Shown here: piece after piece, positions 27,313 to 36,592 of the stretch | Layout of the letters: each line of letters begins with the position of its first letter | How positions within the stretch are numbered: the first letter of the stretch is position 1 | NCBI RefSeq assembly: GCF_027925305.1 | Contig: NZ_BSDR01000001.1 | Span: 957,001-1,021,000, forward strand | Direction: 5' to 3' | Origin: Desulforhabdus amnigena | GTDB lineage: Bacteria; Desulfobacterota; Syntrophobacteria; Syntrophobacterales; Syntrophobacteraceae | DNA: 64,000 nucleotides | Notes under the pieces: model-generated | What the model saw: the letters and a program-made list of their open reading frames with translations, nothing else | Told to the model about the DNA's origin: nothing | The model's database searches: none | Program-made: the position numbers and the translations under genes

Positions 27313-27834
27313 TCAGGTTTTTCGCTTGTACTGCGAGTAGAACTCCAGCACTTTTTTGAGATACTCTTTGGTTTCGTTATAGGGTGGGACAGATCCATAG
27401 CGTTTTACAGTCTCTGGTCCCGCATTGTAAGCAGCGAGAGCCAAAGTGACATCGTTATTGAATCGTTTGAGCAAATATTTCAAGTAGCGCACACCACCTT
27501 TGATATTTTCCTCAGGATCGAAGGGGTCTTTGACTCCCATATCCCTGGCGGTGCTTGGCATCAGTTGCATGAGGCCTATCGCTCCTTGAGGAGATATGGC
27601 ATGATGATCAAACCGGGATTCAGCCCGTATAAGCGCTTTGACCAAACGATGATCGAGACCGTATTCAGAACAGACACTCTTAATGTGTGGGTCATAAATG
27701 GAAGTATCTCCGGTGAGATAGATGATCCAGGTAAAAACGTTGCCAGAACCATTGGATAAGATGATGAATGGGATAAAATACAATACTGCGCAGAAAATGA
27801 AAATTATTCGATATTGCATAATTTTCACACGCAT
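27313..27834 (-). CDS. Lytic transglycosylase (SLT domain)
   Basis: 173 residues with GGGGTGAAGA before the ATG. An N-terminal signal/anchor (IIFIFCAVLYFIPFIILS) is followed by a compact SLT domain with catalytic Glu in LIRAESRFDHHAISP, GAIGLMQLMPSTA and LALAAYNAGPETVKRYG. It is a small periplasmic peptidoglycan-cleaving enzyme without binding modules. Its 3' end is 20 bases from that of the convergent Rrf2 gene. Confidence 0.92.
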   Translation of the reverse strand: MRVKIMQYRIIFIFCAVLYFIPFIILSNGSGNVFTWIIYLTGDTSIYDPHIKSVCSEYGLDHRLVKALIRAESRFDHHAISPQGAIGLMQLMPSTARDMGVKDPFDPEENIKGGVRYLKYLLKRFNNDVTLALAAYNAGPETVKRYGSVPPYNETKEYLKKVLEFYSQYKRKT

Positions 27835-28225
27835 TCTTCACCCCTTGAGATTAAATTTTCAGATTTTCTGCAAACGAATCCCAAGTACCTTTTAAAAAGA
27901 TACATCAAAATCCGTCATTCAGTCTCAACATTTTAATTAACCGGATTTGGCACAAAAAATCAATACCATCGAACATATCCTTATTAATCTTACTATGTTC
28001 GCTCATGTTTTCATGTTATGTTTGTATTGGTTGATAAATTCCAGATAGACTTCTGCCTCCAGTGACTTTTCCAGAGATGTGCAGCCACATTCTTCAAATA
28101 TGTTGTGTATGGAAACATTAAGGATCTTTTAGCAGAATTTCCACTTCCAATGTTGTATTGTTGTTCGCCTGCGTATCGTTGCACTTCAACCACTCATGCA
28201 CTATACATGCCACGAGGAGGTTGCT
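27835..28225. other. Intergenic region upstream of the CoA-transferase/GNAT gene
   Basis: About 390 bases, AT-rich. No RNA gene, repeat or promoter near consensus was recognised. The strong GAGGAGG at 28214-28220 belongs to the downstream gene. Confidence 0.35.
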
Positions 28226-30121
28226 ATGCTTACAAATTATTGGCCTGATGACTATCTTGCAAAACAACACACGGCAAAAGAGGCGATCGGATTCATTCAT
28301 GCGGGACAAAGAGTCTTTATTGGATCCTCTTGCGGTGAACCCCAATGCCTTGTCAGGGAATTGGCATCTCAGTCAGGCAGTTTCACCGATCTGGAGATTG
28401 TTCGCCTTCTGAGCCTAGAAACCGCACCTATTACCCTGATAGCCAGTGAAACTTCTCGGCAGAGTTTTCACATCAGGTCTTTCTACTCCGGTTCTACCCT
28501 CCCTCAACCTCTTGCCATGAACCGGCGTTTTTTTACACCCATCAACCTTTCCGCCCTCCCCTATCTCTTTCAGACCCGGCAGATTCCGATCCATGTTGCT
28601 TTGATTCAAGTTTCCCCCCCCGATGATTTCGGCTGGATGAGCCTTGGGGTTTCCGTTGACATCACTTTGGCCGCTGCCCTTTCTGCTGATCTCGTCATTG
28701 CTCAGGTGAATCCTCGAATGCCCCGAGTCCTCGGCAGGAGTTTTATGCACGTAAACGATGTGGATGTGATCGTCGAACATGAAGAGGAACTGCTCACCAT
28801 CGGGGATATCGTTGAACCGGAATCCGCAAGGCTCATTGCAAAAAATGTAACGAAGCTCATCGATGACGGCGCCACACTCCAACTGGGCCTGGGTGCAACC
28901 CCTCAAGCAACCCTGCTGGCTCTGGCAGACAAGAACGATCTTGGAATTCACACTCAGTCTCTCACACATGGTATCATGGAACTTGTTTCAAGAGGGGTGA
29001 TCAATAATCGCAAGAAAGGGGTCAACCCCGGCAAGCTGGTGGCCAGCAGTGCCATAGGAACATCCAACCTCTATGAATTTTTGCACGATAACCCTGGTAT
29101 AGAATTTCATCCTTCCGATTATGTGAATAATCCTGGCGTCATTGCCAGCCATAACCGCATGACGTCTCTCAACGTTGCAACAGTGATGGATCTCACTGGG
29201 CAAGTGGCAGTGGACGCCCCTCCTCATAATCATTTTTCAGGGGTCACCGGAATGCTGGACTTCGTTCGAGGAGCGGCCCAGTCGCAGGGCGGGAAGTCGA
29301 TTCTCATGATCCCATCCACATCCAGAAGCGGGAAAACGAGCCGCATTGTACCCATTTTGGATAACCTGGCAGTAGTGGTTCCAAGGAGTGATGTGTATTA
29401 TGTCGTGAGTGAATATGGGGTTGTCAATCTCTTCGGGAAGAGCATCCAGGAACGTGCCATTGCCATGATCAGCCTCGCCCACCCGGATTTTCGTGACGAA
29501 CTCTTTTACAACGCTCAGAAGCTCGGATTGATAGGAAAGGAAAGAAGCCTGAAGGAATCCATTCATGCCGTCTATCCTGTAAAATGGGAAGAATCCATCG
29601 AAATCGATGGGAAAAAGGTCACCATCCGCCCTGTAAAATCTGTAGACGAACGACGTATCCAGGAACACTTTTACAACTTGGATATGAACGATATCATTTC
29701 AAGATTCTTTCACAAAAAAAACAGCTTTGTGCGCGACGATGTAGCCTCCATGTATCAAATCGATTATGTGAAAGAAATGACCATGGTGGCGGTTACCGGC
29801 GAGTTTGGTTTTGGGAAAATCATCGCACTTGGCGGCTATGTTTTGGAGCAAAATAGAAATGTTGCAGAAGTGGCTTTCAGCGTCAACAAGGAATGGCAAA
29901 ACAAGGGGCTTTCAAAGATTATATTTCGAAAACTCTATGAAATAGCTCGTGAAAATGGAATTTCTGGTTTTGTGGCTTATACTTCTATGAACAATAAATC
30001 CATGATACGGCTTTTCAAATCTCTGCCATGCAAGGTGACGACCGCTCATGAAGACGACCTCATCTGCATGCATTGCGAACTTCAATCGGGAGATACCGAA
30101 AAAGAGAACAAGTCCCGCTAA
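28226..30121 (+). CDS. Acetyl-CoA hydrolase/transferase-like protein fused to a GNAT acetyltransferase
   Basis: 631 residues; ATG at 28226 follows GAGGAGG, and the longer ATG at 28196 has no ribosome-binding site. Residues about 1-440 match the acetyl-CoA hydrolase/4-hydroxybutyrate CoA-transferase family (LGLGATPQATL, MDLTGQV, LDFVRGAAQ, YYVVSEYGVVNLFGKS, LAHPDFRDEL). Residues about 460-620 are a GNAT domain (ALGGYVLE, AEVAFSVNKEWQNKGLSKII). The family's catalytic glutamate, in NSALEVDLTGQV of active members, aligns with valine 320 in NVATVMDLTGQV. CoA transfer is therefore doubtful, and the domain may sense acyl-CoA for the GNAT. Acetyl-CoA synthetase follows 400 bases later. Confidence 0.88.
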   Translation: MLTNYWPDDYLAKQHTAKEAIGFIHAGQRVFIGSSCGEPQCLVRELASQSGSFTDLEIVRLLSLETAPITLIASETSRQSFHIRSFYSGSTLPQPLAMNRRFFTPINLSALPYLFQTRQIPIHVALIQVSPPDDFGWMSLGVSVDITLAAALSADLVIAQVNPRMPRVLGRSFMHVNDVDVIVEHEEELLTIGDIVEPESARLIAKNVTKLIDDGATLQLGLGATPQATLLALADKNDLGIHTQSLTHGIMELVSRGVINNRKKGVNPGKLVASSAIGTSNLYEFLHDNPGIEFHPSDYVNNPGVIASHNRMTSLNVATVMDLTGQVAVDAPPHNHFSGVTGMLDFVRGAAQSQGGKSILMIPSTSRSGKTSRIVPILDNLAVVVPRSDVYYVVSEYGVVNLFGKSIQERAIAMISLAHPDFRDELFYNAQKLGLIGKERSLKESIHAVYPVKWEESIEIDGKKVTIRPVKSVDERRIQEHFYNLDMNDIISRFFHKKNSFVRDDVASMYQIDYVKEMTMVAVTGEFGFGKIIALGGYVLEQNRNVAEVAFSVNKEWQNKGLSKIIFRKLYEIARENGISGFVAYTSMNNKSMIRLFKSLPCKVTTAHEDDLICMHCELQSGDTEKENKSR

Positions 30122-30519
30122 TAAAAACATTAGATGCTCTTACGGAAGTGCAATCGCCAAACATTGCGAGCATAATGGCTGGGTGCTTCCCTGAATTGTG
30201 AAGGATGGCAATCGCGGAAAGTGACGCATCCTTTGTGCATCTATACACAAATACAAGCATTTTCCGATCTTAAATAACAGTTTTCTATTGACAGGTGTCC
30301 ATCTCATTGCTAGATTTGAGGCTCGAAACTTGAGATTTCCTTTTTCACTCACCAGCGGTGCTTCCAGTTCTATCCCATCTTCTTTTCTTCGATTCCGCAT
30401 GGGTGGCGAGGCCTGATCGCAGTCCTGTGTACCGAATCTCTATTTTTTGCCGTTTTTAGTAGTTGGGTGGGCCGCCACAATGGCGGTGTACAGCAAACAC
30501 TAGCTTCAAGGAGGAATCC
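30122..30519 (+). promoter_or_regulatory. acs promoter and long leader
   Basis: TTGACA at 30288-30293 and TAGATT at 30311-30316 with a 17-base spacer make a good sigma-70 promoter. The implied leader is about 195 bases and contains a short palindrome CCGCC-ACAAT-GGCGG (30472-30486), 33 bases before the acs start. No gene lies in this interval. Confidence 0.55.
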
Positions 30520-32460
30520 ATGGCTAATGATGTGTTTCCCGTTCCCGAATCTTGGAAAAAGTCTGCTTTTTGTGACAATGAAACCTATCTGAAGATGTAC
30601 GAACGCTCCATAAAGGACCCTGAAGGATTTTGGGGGGAACAAGCCAAGAGGTTGGATTGGTTTAAACCTTGGACAAAGGTAAAAGACGGTTCTTTTGAAG
30701 GCGACATCCGCATCAAGTGGTTCGTGGACGGTAAGCTCAATGTGAGCTACAATTGTTTGGACCGACATTTGGAAAAGCGCGGAGACCAGGTTGCGATCAT
30801 CTATGAGGGAGACGATCCCAACGTTAGCAAGAGCTTCACTTACCGGCAATTGCATGAACAGGTTTGTCGCTGCGCCAATGTTCTCAAGTCACAAGGATTG
30901 AAAAAGGGTGACCGAGTCACCATTTATCTTCCAATGATTCCCGAACTGGCCATCGTTATGCTGGCCTGTACACGAATTGGTGTCATCCATTCCATAGTTT
31001 TCGCAGGATTTTCTCCGGATTCCCTCGCAGGGCGCATCCAGGATTGCGGCGGCAAGATAGTGATCACTGCAGATGAAGGATTGCGCGGTGGCAAGAAAGT
31101 GCCTCTCAAGGTAAACACCGACGAAGCTGTTTCCAAATGCCCCGACGTTGAGAAGGTCATCGTCGTGAAACACACCGGTGGCGATGTCCCTATCACACCC
31201 GGTAGAGACATTGACTATCACGAAGCCATGAAAACAGCCTCTGCCGATTGTCCGCCCGAAGAAATGGATGCGGAGGACCCACTTTTCATTCTTTACACCT
31301 CAGGGTCGACCGGCAAGCCCAAGGGCGTTTTGCACACCACAGGCGGCTACCTGGTCTACGCATCCTTAACACATCAGTATGTGTTCGACTATCATGATGG
31401 CGACATCTACTGGTGTACCGCCGACATCGGTTGGATCACCGGCCACAGCTACATCGTCTATGGACCTCTTGCCAATGGTGCAACCAGCATCATGTTTGAA
31501 GGCATCCCCAATTATCCCGATTGGTCCCGTTTCTGGGATGTCGTAGACAAGCACAAAGTCAATATTTTCTACACGGCCCCTACAGCCATTCGCGCTCTCA
31601 TGCGCCAGGGCGATGGACCGGTGAAGAAGACCTCGCGTAAGAGCTTGAAATTGCTTGGCACAGTAGGTGAACCCATCAACCCCGAAGCATGGTTGTGGTA
31701 CTACAATGTTGTTGGAGAGAAAAGATGTCCTATTGTTGACACCTGGTGGCAGACCGAAACCGGTGGAATTCTCATTACTCCCCTTCCAGGGGCTACAGAT
31801 ATGAAGCCGGGTTCTGCAACACGGCCTTTCTTTGGAGTACAGCCGGCCATTGTCGACCCTGAAGGAAAGTTCATGGAAGGTCCGGCGACAGGCTATCTGG
31901 TCATGAAGGATTCCTGGCCGGGAATGTTGAGAACCGTTTATGGGGATCACGAGCGTTTCAAACAGACCTACTTCTCCAACTATCCGGGACTGTACTTCAC
32001 CGGTGACGGCGCCCGCCGCGACGAAGACGGCTACTATTGGATCACCGGCCGCGTCGATGACGTTATCAATGTCTCCGGTCACCGCATGGGTACAGCGGAA
32101 ATAGAAAGCGCACTAGTGGCTCATCCCGCAGTCGCTGAAGCTGCAGTTGTCGGTTATCCCCATGACATCAAGGGGCAGGGAATTTACGCCTATGTCACCC
32201 TGACCGCCGGGAAGGAACCCAGCGAAGAGCTTCGAGACGAACTTGTGAAATGGGTAAGAAAGGAAATCGGACCCATTGCATCCCCCGACTTCATTCAGTG
32301 GGCTCCGGGACTTCCCAAAACCCGTTCCGGAAAGATCATGCGCCGCATTCTGCGCAAGGTCGCCGCCAATGAAGTGAGCGATCTGGGCGATACCTCTACC
32401 CTCGCCGAACCTGCAGTGGTCGACGATCTCATTCAACACCGCCAGGCCGTATCCAAATAA
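30520..32460 (+). CDS. acsA: Acetyl-CoA synthetase (AMP-forming)
   Basis: 646 residues, typical for Acs; ATG at 30520 after AAGGAGGAATCC. It activates acetate to acetyl-CoA via acetyl-AMP. Visible motifs: [20 protein letters not shown] (AMP-binding P-loop), WWQTETGG, the hinge region [17 protein letters not shown] and the C-terminal [11 protein letters not shown], whose lysine is the conserved target of acetylation by Pat-type enzymes and deacetylation by sirtuins. In this organism it could run in acetate oxidation or assimilation. It is followed by a strong intrinsic terminator, so it is monocistronic. Confidence 0.97.
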   Translation: MANDVFPVPESWKKSAFCDNETYLKMYERSIKDPEGFWGEQAKRLDWFKPWTKVKDGSFEGDIRIKWFVDGKLNVSYNCLDRHLEKRGDQVAIIYEGDDPNVSKSFTYRQLHEQVCRCANVLKSQGLKKGDRVTIYLPMIPELAIVMLACTRIGVIHSIVFAGFSPDSLAGRIQDCGGKIVITADEGLRGGKKVPLKVNTDEAVSKCPDVEKVIVVKHTGGDVPITPGRDIDYHEAMKTASADCPPEEMDAEDPLFILYTSGSTGKPKGVLHTTGGYLVYASLTHQYVFDYHDGDIYWCTADIGWITGHSYIVYGPLANGATSIMFEGIPNYPDWSRFWDVVDKHKVNIFYTAPTAIRALMRQGDGPVKKTSRKSLKLLGTVGEPINPEAWLWYYNVVGEKRCPIVDTWWQTETGGILITPLPGATDMKPGSATRPFFGVQPAIVDPEGKFMEGPATGYLVMKDSWPGMLRTVYGDHERFKQTYFSNYPGLYFTGDGARRDEDGYYWITGRVDDVINVSGHRMGTAEIESALVAHPAVAEAAVVGYPHDIKGQGIYAYVTLTAGKEPSEELRDELVKWVRKEIGPIASPDFIQWAPGLPKTRSGKIMRRILRKVAANEVSDLGDTSTLAEPAVVDDLIQHRQAVSK

Positions 32461-32484
32461 TTCGGCTTCGGTATCATGACAAAT

Positions 32485-32512
32485 AAAGGGGGATGGAAGT
32501 CCCCCTTTTTCT
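32485..32512 (+). terminator. Intrinsic terminator of acs
   Basis: AAAGGGGGA-TGGAAG-TCCCCCTTT stem-loop followed by more T residues, 25 bases past the acs stop codon. Confidence 0.85.
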
Positions 32513-32814
32513 TTTTTGCTGAATCCTCTGGTAAATTTTCCTCTCGAGTGTACGCATTTCAAGAGGATTTGACATCCCTTCGCTCACTGGATATATACTT
32601 CGCGCGGATGAAATCCTGACTTCTTGATGCCCCTGTAGAAGCGGCTTCCAGTCGCGATAGAAACAGCCGACTCCCAAGAGAATCGCGACCAAAAGTCAAG
32701 GTTTTAACCGTTCGCAGTATAGAAGGAATTCAGGAATAGAATTCGGCAGTACACAGCGCGCATGACAAGCTTCAAGAATCCCTGATCGCTTTCACTTTTT
32801 CGGAGGCAGAGAAA
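32513..32814. repeat. Spacer with REP-like palindrome
   Basis: 32633-32690 begins CTGTAGAAGCGGCTTCCAG and contains GTCGCGAT (32651-32658) with an exact inverted partner ATCGCGAC (32682-32689). The phrase resembles the GTAGGAGCGGCTTC...CGCGA repeats of other Proteobacteria-like genomes. No gene was recognised in the rest. Confidence 0.45.
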
Positions 32815-34467
32815 ATGGCGATAAATGACTTGGCAGGAAAGCCGGCCCCCCGATACATGCTCACAAATATTCCCCGATTGATCACGGCCTATTACACTCA
32901 TCAGCCAGATGTTGCAGAACCCTCTCAAAGGGTGGAATTTGGCACTTCAGGGCATAGGGGTTCGTCCCTGAGAAAGAGTTTCAATGAACACCACATCCTC
33001 GCCACCACGCAGGCCATCTGCGACTATCGGAAGATCAATGGTATCACTGGACCACTCTTTTTGGGAAAGGATACACATGCCCTTTCAGAACCCAGTTTCG
33101 TAACCGCCCTGGAAGTCCTTGCCGGAAACGGTGTGGAAGTCATGATGCAGGCAGACTTGGGCTACACTCCCACTCCCGTCATTTCTCATGCTATTCTAGT
33201 CTACAATCAAAAGAAAACATCAGGTTTTTCAGATGGTATAGTGATCACCCCGTCTCATAACCCTCCGGAAGATGGAGGATTCAAGTACAATCCGCCCCAC
33301 GGAGGCCCGGCAGACACTCAGGTCACCCAGTGGATTCAGGACCGAGCCAATGAACTCTTAAAAGGAAGCAACAAAGAGGTTCAACGGGTGGGTTACGAAA
33401 AGGCCGTCTCCTTAAACACTACTCATAAATATGATTACATTCGCCCCTATGTCGAAGACCTTCGCAACGTCGTCGATGTGGAGATTATAAAATCTGCCGG
33501 AATTCGTATTGGTGCGGACCCAATGGGAGGTTCATCTGTTGCTTTCTGGGAACCCATTGCGGAAATCCACCAGTTGAATATCCAGTTGGTGAATCCCGCT
33601 GTAGATCCTACTTTCAGTTTCATGACCGTGGACAAGGATGGAAAGATTCGAATGGATTGTTCATCCCCTTTCGCCATGGCTAGTCTCATCCGTTTGAAAG
33701 ACAACTATGATGTCGCTTTTGGAAACGATCCCGACAGTGATCGACACGGTATTGTAACCCACAGCAGCGGACTTATGAACCCGAACCATTACCTCTCAGT
33801 TGCTATCTGGTTCCTGTTTCAGAACAGGCCCGAATGGAGCCGAAATTCAGCGGTCGGAAAGACGCTCGTCAGCAGCAGTATGATCGATCGTATAGCCAGA
33901 CATTTGGGCAGAAAGCTTTCAGAGGTCCCTGTCGGTTTCAAATGGTTCGTAGAGGGGTTGATTGACGGGAGCTATGGATTTGCAGGGGAAGAAAGTGCAG
34001 GGGCTTCCTTCTTGCGCAAGAACGGTACTGTCTGGACCACGGATAAAGATGGAATCATAATGGATCTGCTTTCCGCTGAAATAACGGCCCGCACAGGAAA
34101 AGACCCCGCAGAACACTACGAAACCCTGGTTTCACAGTTCGGAAATCCCGTTTATGAGAGGATAGACGTCCCGGCGACACCCGAACAGAAGGCGGTACTC
34201 AAGAAGCTTTCTCCCGATCAAATCAGCGCTTCTACCCTAGGGGGGGAGACTATCCTGGCCAAACTCACTGCAGCTCCGGGAAACGGGGCCGCCATAGGGG
34301 GACTCAAGGTGATTACCGAGAACGGATGGTTTGCCGCACGGCCATCTGGGACAGAAGATATTTATAAGATCTACACGGAAAGTTTCAAAGGAAAAGAGCA
34401 TCTTTTGAAAATACAGGAAGAAGCGCGCTCCATTGTAAGCAATGCGTTTAAAATTGCAGGCGTCTGA
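32815..34467 (+). CDS. pgm: Phosphoglucomutase (alpha-D-glucose 1,6-phosphomutase)
   Basis: 550 residues with GAGGCAGAGAA before the ATG. It interconverts glucose 1- and 6-phosphate for glycogen and envelope sugars. It has [10 protein letters not shown] at the N-terminus, the phosphoserine loop [20 protein letters not shown], the metal loop [10 protein letters not shown], the sugar loop GEESAGASF and the phosphate-binding [16 protein letters not shown] at the C-terminus. It is a complete bacterial-type Pgm with no operon partner. Confidence 0.97.
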   Translation: MAINDLAGKPAPRYMLTNIPRLITAYYTHQPDVAEPSQRVEFGTSGHRGSSLRKSFNEHHILATTQAICDYRKINGITGPLFLGKDTHALSEPSFVTALEVLAGNGVEVMMQADLGYTPTPVISHAILVYNQKKTSGFSDGIVITPSHNPPEDGGFKYNPPHGGPADTQVTQWIQDRANELLKGSNKEVQRVGYEKAVSLNTTHKYDYIRPYVEDLRNVVDVEIIKSAGIRIGADPMGGSSVAFWEPIAEIHQLNIQLVNPAVDPTFSFMTVDKDGKIRMDCSSPFAMASLIRLKDNYDVAFGNDPDSDRHGIVTHSSGLMNPNHYLSVAIWFLFQNRPEWSRNSAVGKTLVSSSMIDRIARHLGRKLSEVPVGFKWFVEGLIDGSYGFAGEESAGASFLRKNGTVWTTDKDGIIMDLLSAEITARTGKDPAEHYETLVSQFGNPVYERIDVPATPEQKAVLKKLSPDQISASTLGGETILAKLTAAPGNGAAIGGLKVITENGWFAARPSGTEDIYKIYTESFKGKEHLLKIQEEARSIVSNAFKIAGV

Positions 34468-34796
34468 GCAAAGCGTTCACTCATTTTAAATACTCAAGGG
34501 TTTAGCCGCTTCATCTGATACCTGAAATTTTTTCATGAGATGAAGATTTCTCTCGCAATAACCTGTTAGGACGGAAAAGTTACTGCCCATCGGCCAAACG
34601 TAGGAAAGCGTCTCTGGACTGAAACTCAGTGCTATTTTTAAAGCAAAAGAATCGGCTCGCCATGACCAGGAAGACGTCTTCACAAGCCAATTCCTTCGCC
34701 TTCTGAAAGCATTCGAAAGAAAAATTAACACTTTTTTCTGCGAACTTGTCGCAGGAATCCGGCCTATTCAGTCTATCGGAGCAAAAATGCTTATCC
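34468..34796. other. Intergenic region after pgm
   Basis: No recognised gene. An 81-codon minus-strand frame (34486-34731) has no ribosome-binding site or family resemblance. No terminator with a U-run was found directly behind pgm. Confidence 0.3.
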
Positions 34797-35018
34797 TTAG
34801 CGAAAAGATGTTATGAAATTATCACGCGAAGCTGAAGAGTCGTCGCAGGAATTCCTCAATTCAGGTATCCACCTTCGAAGATGGGATGCTTCGCAGAGCC
34901 ACCCATACACTTCCATCGTCCTTGCGTGCCATTCAACAAAGTCAGTGAAACTCTTGACATCAGAGATTCCCCTATTTCCTTCTATTTTCCAACCGTTAAT
35001 CCCTTTTCCCTCTGCCAT
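34797..35018 (-). CDS. Small hypothetical protein, 73 residues
   Basis: Accepted because of an optimal ribosome-binding site: GAAGGAG eight bases before the ATG at 35018. The product begins MAEGKGINGWKIEGNRG and continues with an amphipathic, Trp-rich middle (FVEWHARTMEVYGWLCEA). It has no signal peptide and no recognised family. The C-terminal third looks low in conservation features, so it may be a truncated remnant of a larger gene. Confidence 0.4.
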   Translation of the reverse strand: MAEGKGINGWKIEGNRGISDVKSFTDFVEWHARTMEVYGWLCEASHLRRWIPELRNSCDDSSASRDNFITSFR

Positions 35019-35606
35019 CGTTGTATCTCCTTCAAATGTTCTATCCATACTGCCGCTACAATAAAACCGGAGTCCCAACGTTTTGGGAGTCAGGACACAC
35101 TCTCTTTTTCATTTGCCGGTAAAACATCTCGTCTTGCCGGACGAACCTCCAGGCCATCCATTTCATTTGAAGTAGATGGCTTCCTTCCGGGAAAAAAACC
35201 CCACAAAACTAAAGGATCAAACTCAATATTAATTTATTATAATAACATATTTTAATCCACACTAAATTAAGTAAAATAGAAAAACAGTAGAAGCAGTATT
35301 ATAATATACTGAATTTCAAATATATTATAGGATTAATAGCCTTAAAAACGATCAGTTTTTCAATTGGTTTTTTTCAAAATAATGTTAGTACAGCTTTTAT
35401 AGAGTTGAGAATTGACAGAATGCATCGTGATTTGTCCGGGGAAACGTGATGCGAAGAAAAAAAGAGGTCTTTTTGAGTCCAAATCCTGGTACGCTCAATG
35501 GATTGAATTCTGAGAATTTTCATGGAAGCGAAAGTGATGTGATGATATTCTGACTGGAAAGCAGCCGGGATAACATGAAAATCCATCCTTCGAGGGGAAT
35601 TCACGT
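35019..35606. other. AT-rich intergenic region
   Basis: About 590 bases; 35220-35380 is extremely AT-rich with TATTATAATA-type runs. No gene, RNA or repeat was recognised. Confidence 0.35.
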
Positions 35607-36065
35607 ATGAACAGGTTCTCGCTCTACAAAAATAGGAAGACATCTTTCAATATGTCTCTCATATTCATTTTACTGCTATTTTCAGTTTCATGCGCGACTA
35701 TCAACAAGCCAAAGAATGACGAAAAGAGTCTTTTGATTGCCGTACAGGGTTTTCTCAAGGCCATGAAATGGGAAGAGTATAAAATTGCTTCCGTATGGGT
35801 TGCCCCATCCGCGAAAGAAGACTTCTGGAAAAACATAGATCGATTCCAGGGCAAACTTCATTTGCTGGACTATGAAATCAGAGACATCGGTTTTCAAAAC
35901 CCCAATCCAACCAAGACAGTGCTTTTGCGCTGTAGGTATTATTCTACTTCCGACCCGGAGCTCCGGACGAAAACCCTGCATCAAAAATGGGTTTTTTCCG
36001 TATCTCCAGAAGGATGGCAGGTTTTGGAACCTGATCTGGGAGGATTTCTTTCGGAACAACCATAA
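35607..36065 (+). CDS. Hypothetical lipoprotein
   Basis: 152 residues with GAGGGGAATT before the ATG. A lipoprotein signal is clear: hydrophobic MSLIFILLLFSVSC with the lipidated cysteine at about residue 29. The mature part is a small alpha/beta domain (LLIAVQGFLKAMKWEEYKIA, then TKTVLLRCRYYSTSDPELRTK and KWVFSVSPEGWQVLEP). This layout resembles the NTF2-like lipoproteins of Desulfobacterota, but I do not assign the family firmly. The acyl carrier protein gene follows 190 bases later. Confidence 0.75.
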   Translation: MNRFSLYKNRKTSFNMSLIFILLLFSVSCATINKPKNDEKSLLIAVQGFLKAMKWEEYKIASVWVAPSAKEDFWKNIDRFQGKLHLLDYEIRDIGFQNPNPTKTVLLRCRYYSTSDPELRTKTLHQKWVFSVSPEGWQVLEPDLGGFLSEQP

Positions 36066-36258
36066 ATTATATTTTTAGAAAAACCTCTACCATAACAACA
36101 CGGCTTGGAGATGCTGGTATCCAGCAAAAACCTCGTGGAAGGTAGAGCAAAATTCAGTACGAAACGATTCTGCCCCAAAATGTTATTTTTAATGTTATTT
36201 TTGTGGACTCTGCAGTCCACCGTTCGATTTTTGCCCTGGAAAGACGGAGGAGATTTCC

Positions 36259-36528
36259 ATGGAAGAACAAATCAAGGGGGTTGTCCTTACAGTCATCAAA
36301 AAAATCGCACCGGAGGCGAACCTCGATCATCTGAAACCCAACAAGAGTTTTAGAGACCAGTTTGATTTCGATTCCATCGATTTCTTGAACTTCGCACTCG
36401 CACTCCAAGAAAAATTCGCAGTAAAAATCCCGGAAAACGATTATCCCAAACTGGCTACTTTGGATGGTTGTATAGAGTATTTGAAGTCAAAGATTTCAGC
36501 TGAAGTTTCCGCCCGGCTCTTACGATAA
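36259..36528 (+). CDS. Acyl carrier protein
   Basis: 89 residues; GGAGGAG lies seven bases before the ATG. The phosphopantetheine serine sits in FDFDSIDFLNFALAL near residue 40, and helices flank it. It is a stand-alone carrier without adjacent fatty-acid-synthesis genes. It differs from housekeeping AcpP in its basic segments and FDFDSIDF instead of GADSLD, so it is probably a specialised carrier. A cognate enzyme is not obvious in the window. Confidence 0.85.
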   Translation: MEEQIKGVVLTVIKKIAPEANLDHLKPNKSFRDQFDFDSIDFLNFALALQEKFAVKIPENDYPKLATLDGCIEYLKSKISAEVSARLLR

Positions 36529-36592
36529 AGTACCCAATCAAACAAATATGAAAGGAAGATTAGCGTTACACTCATACTATTTACACATTGTC

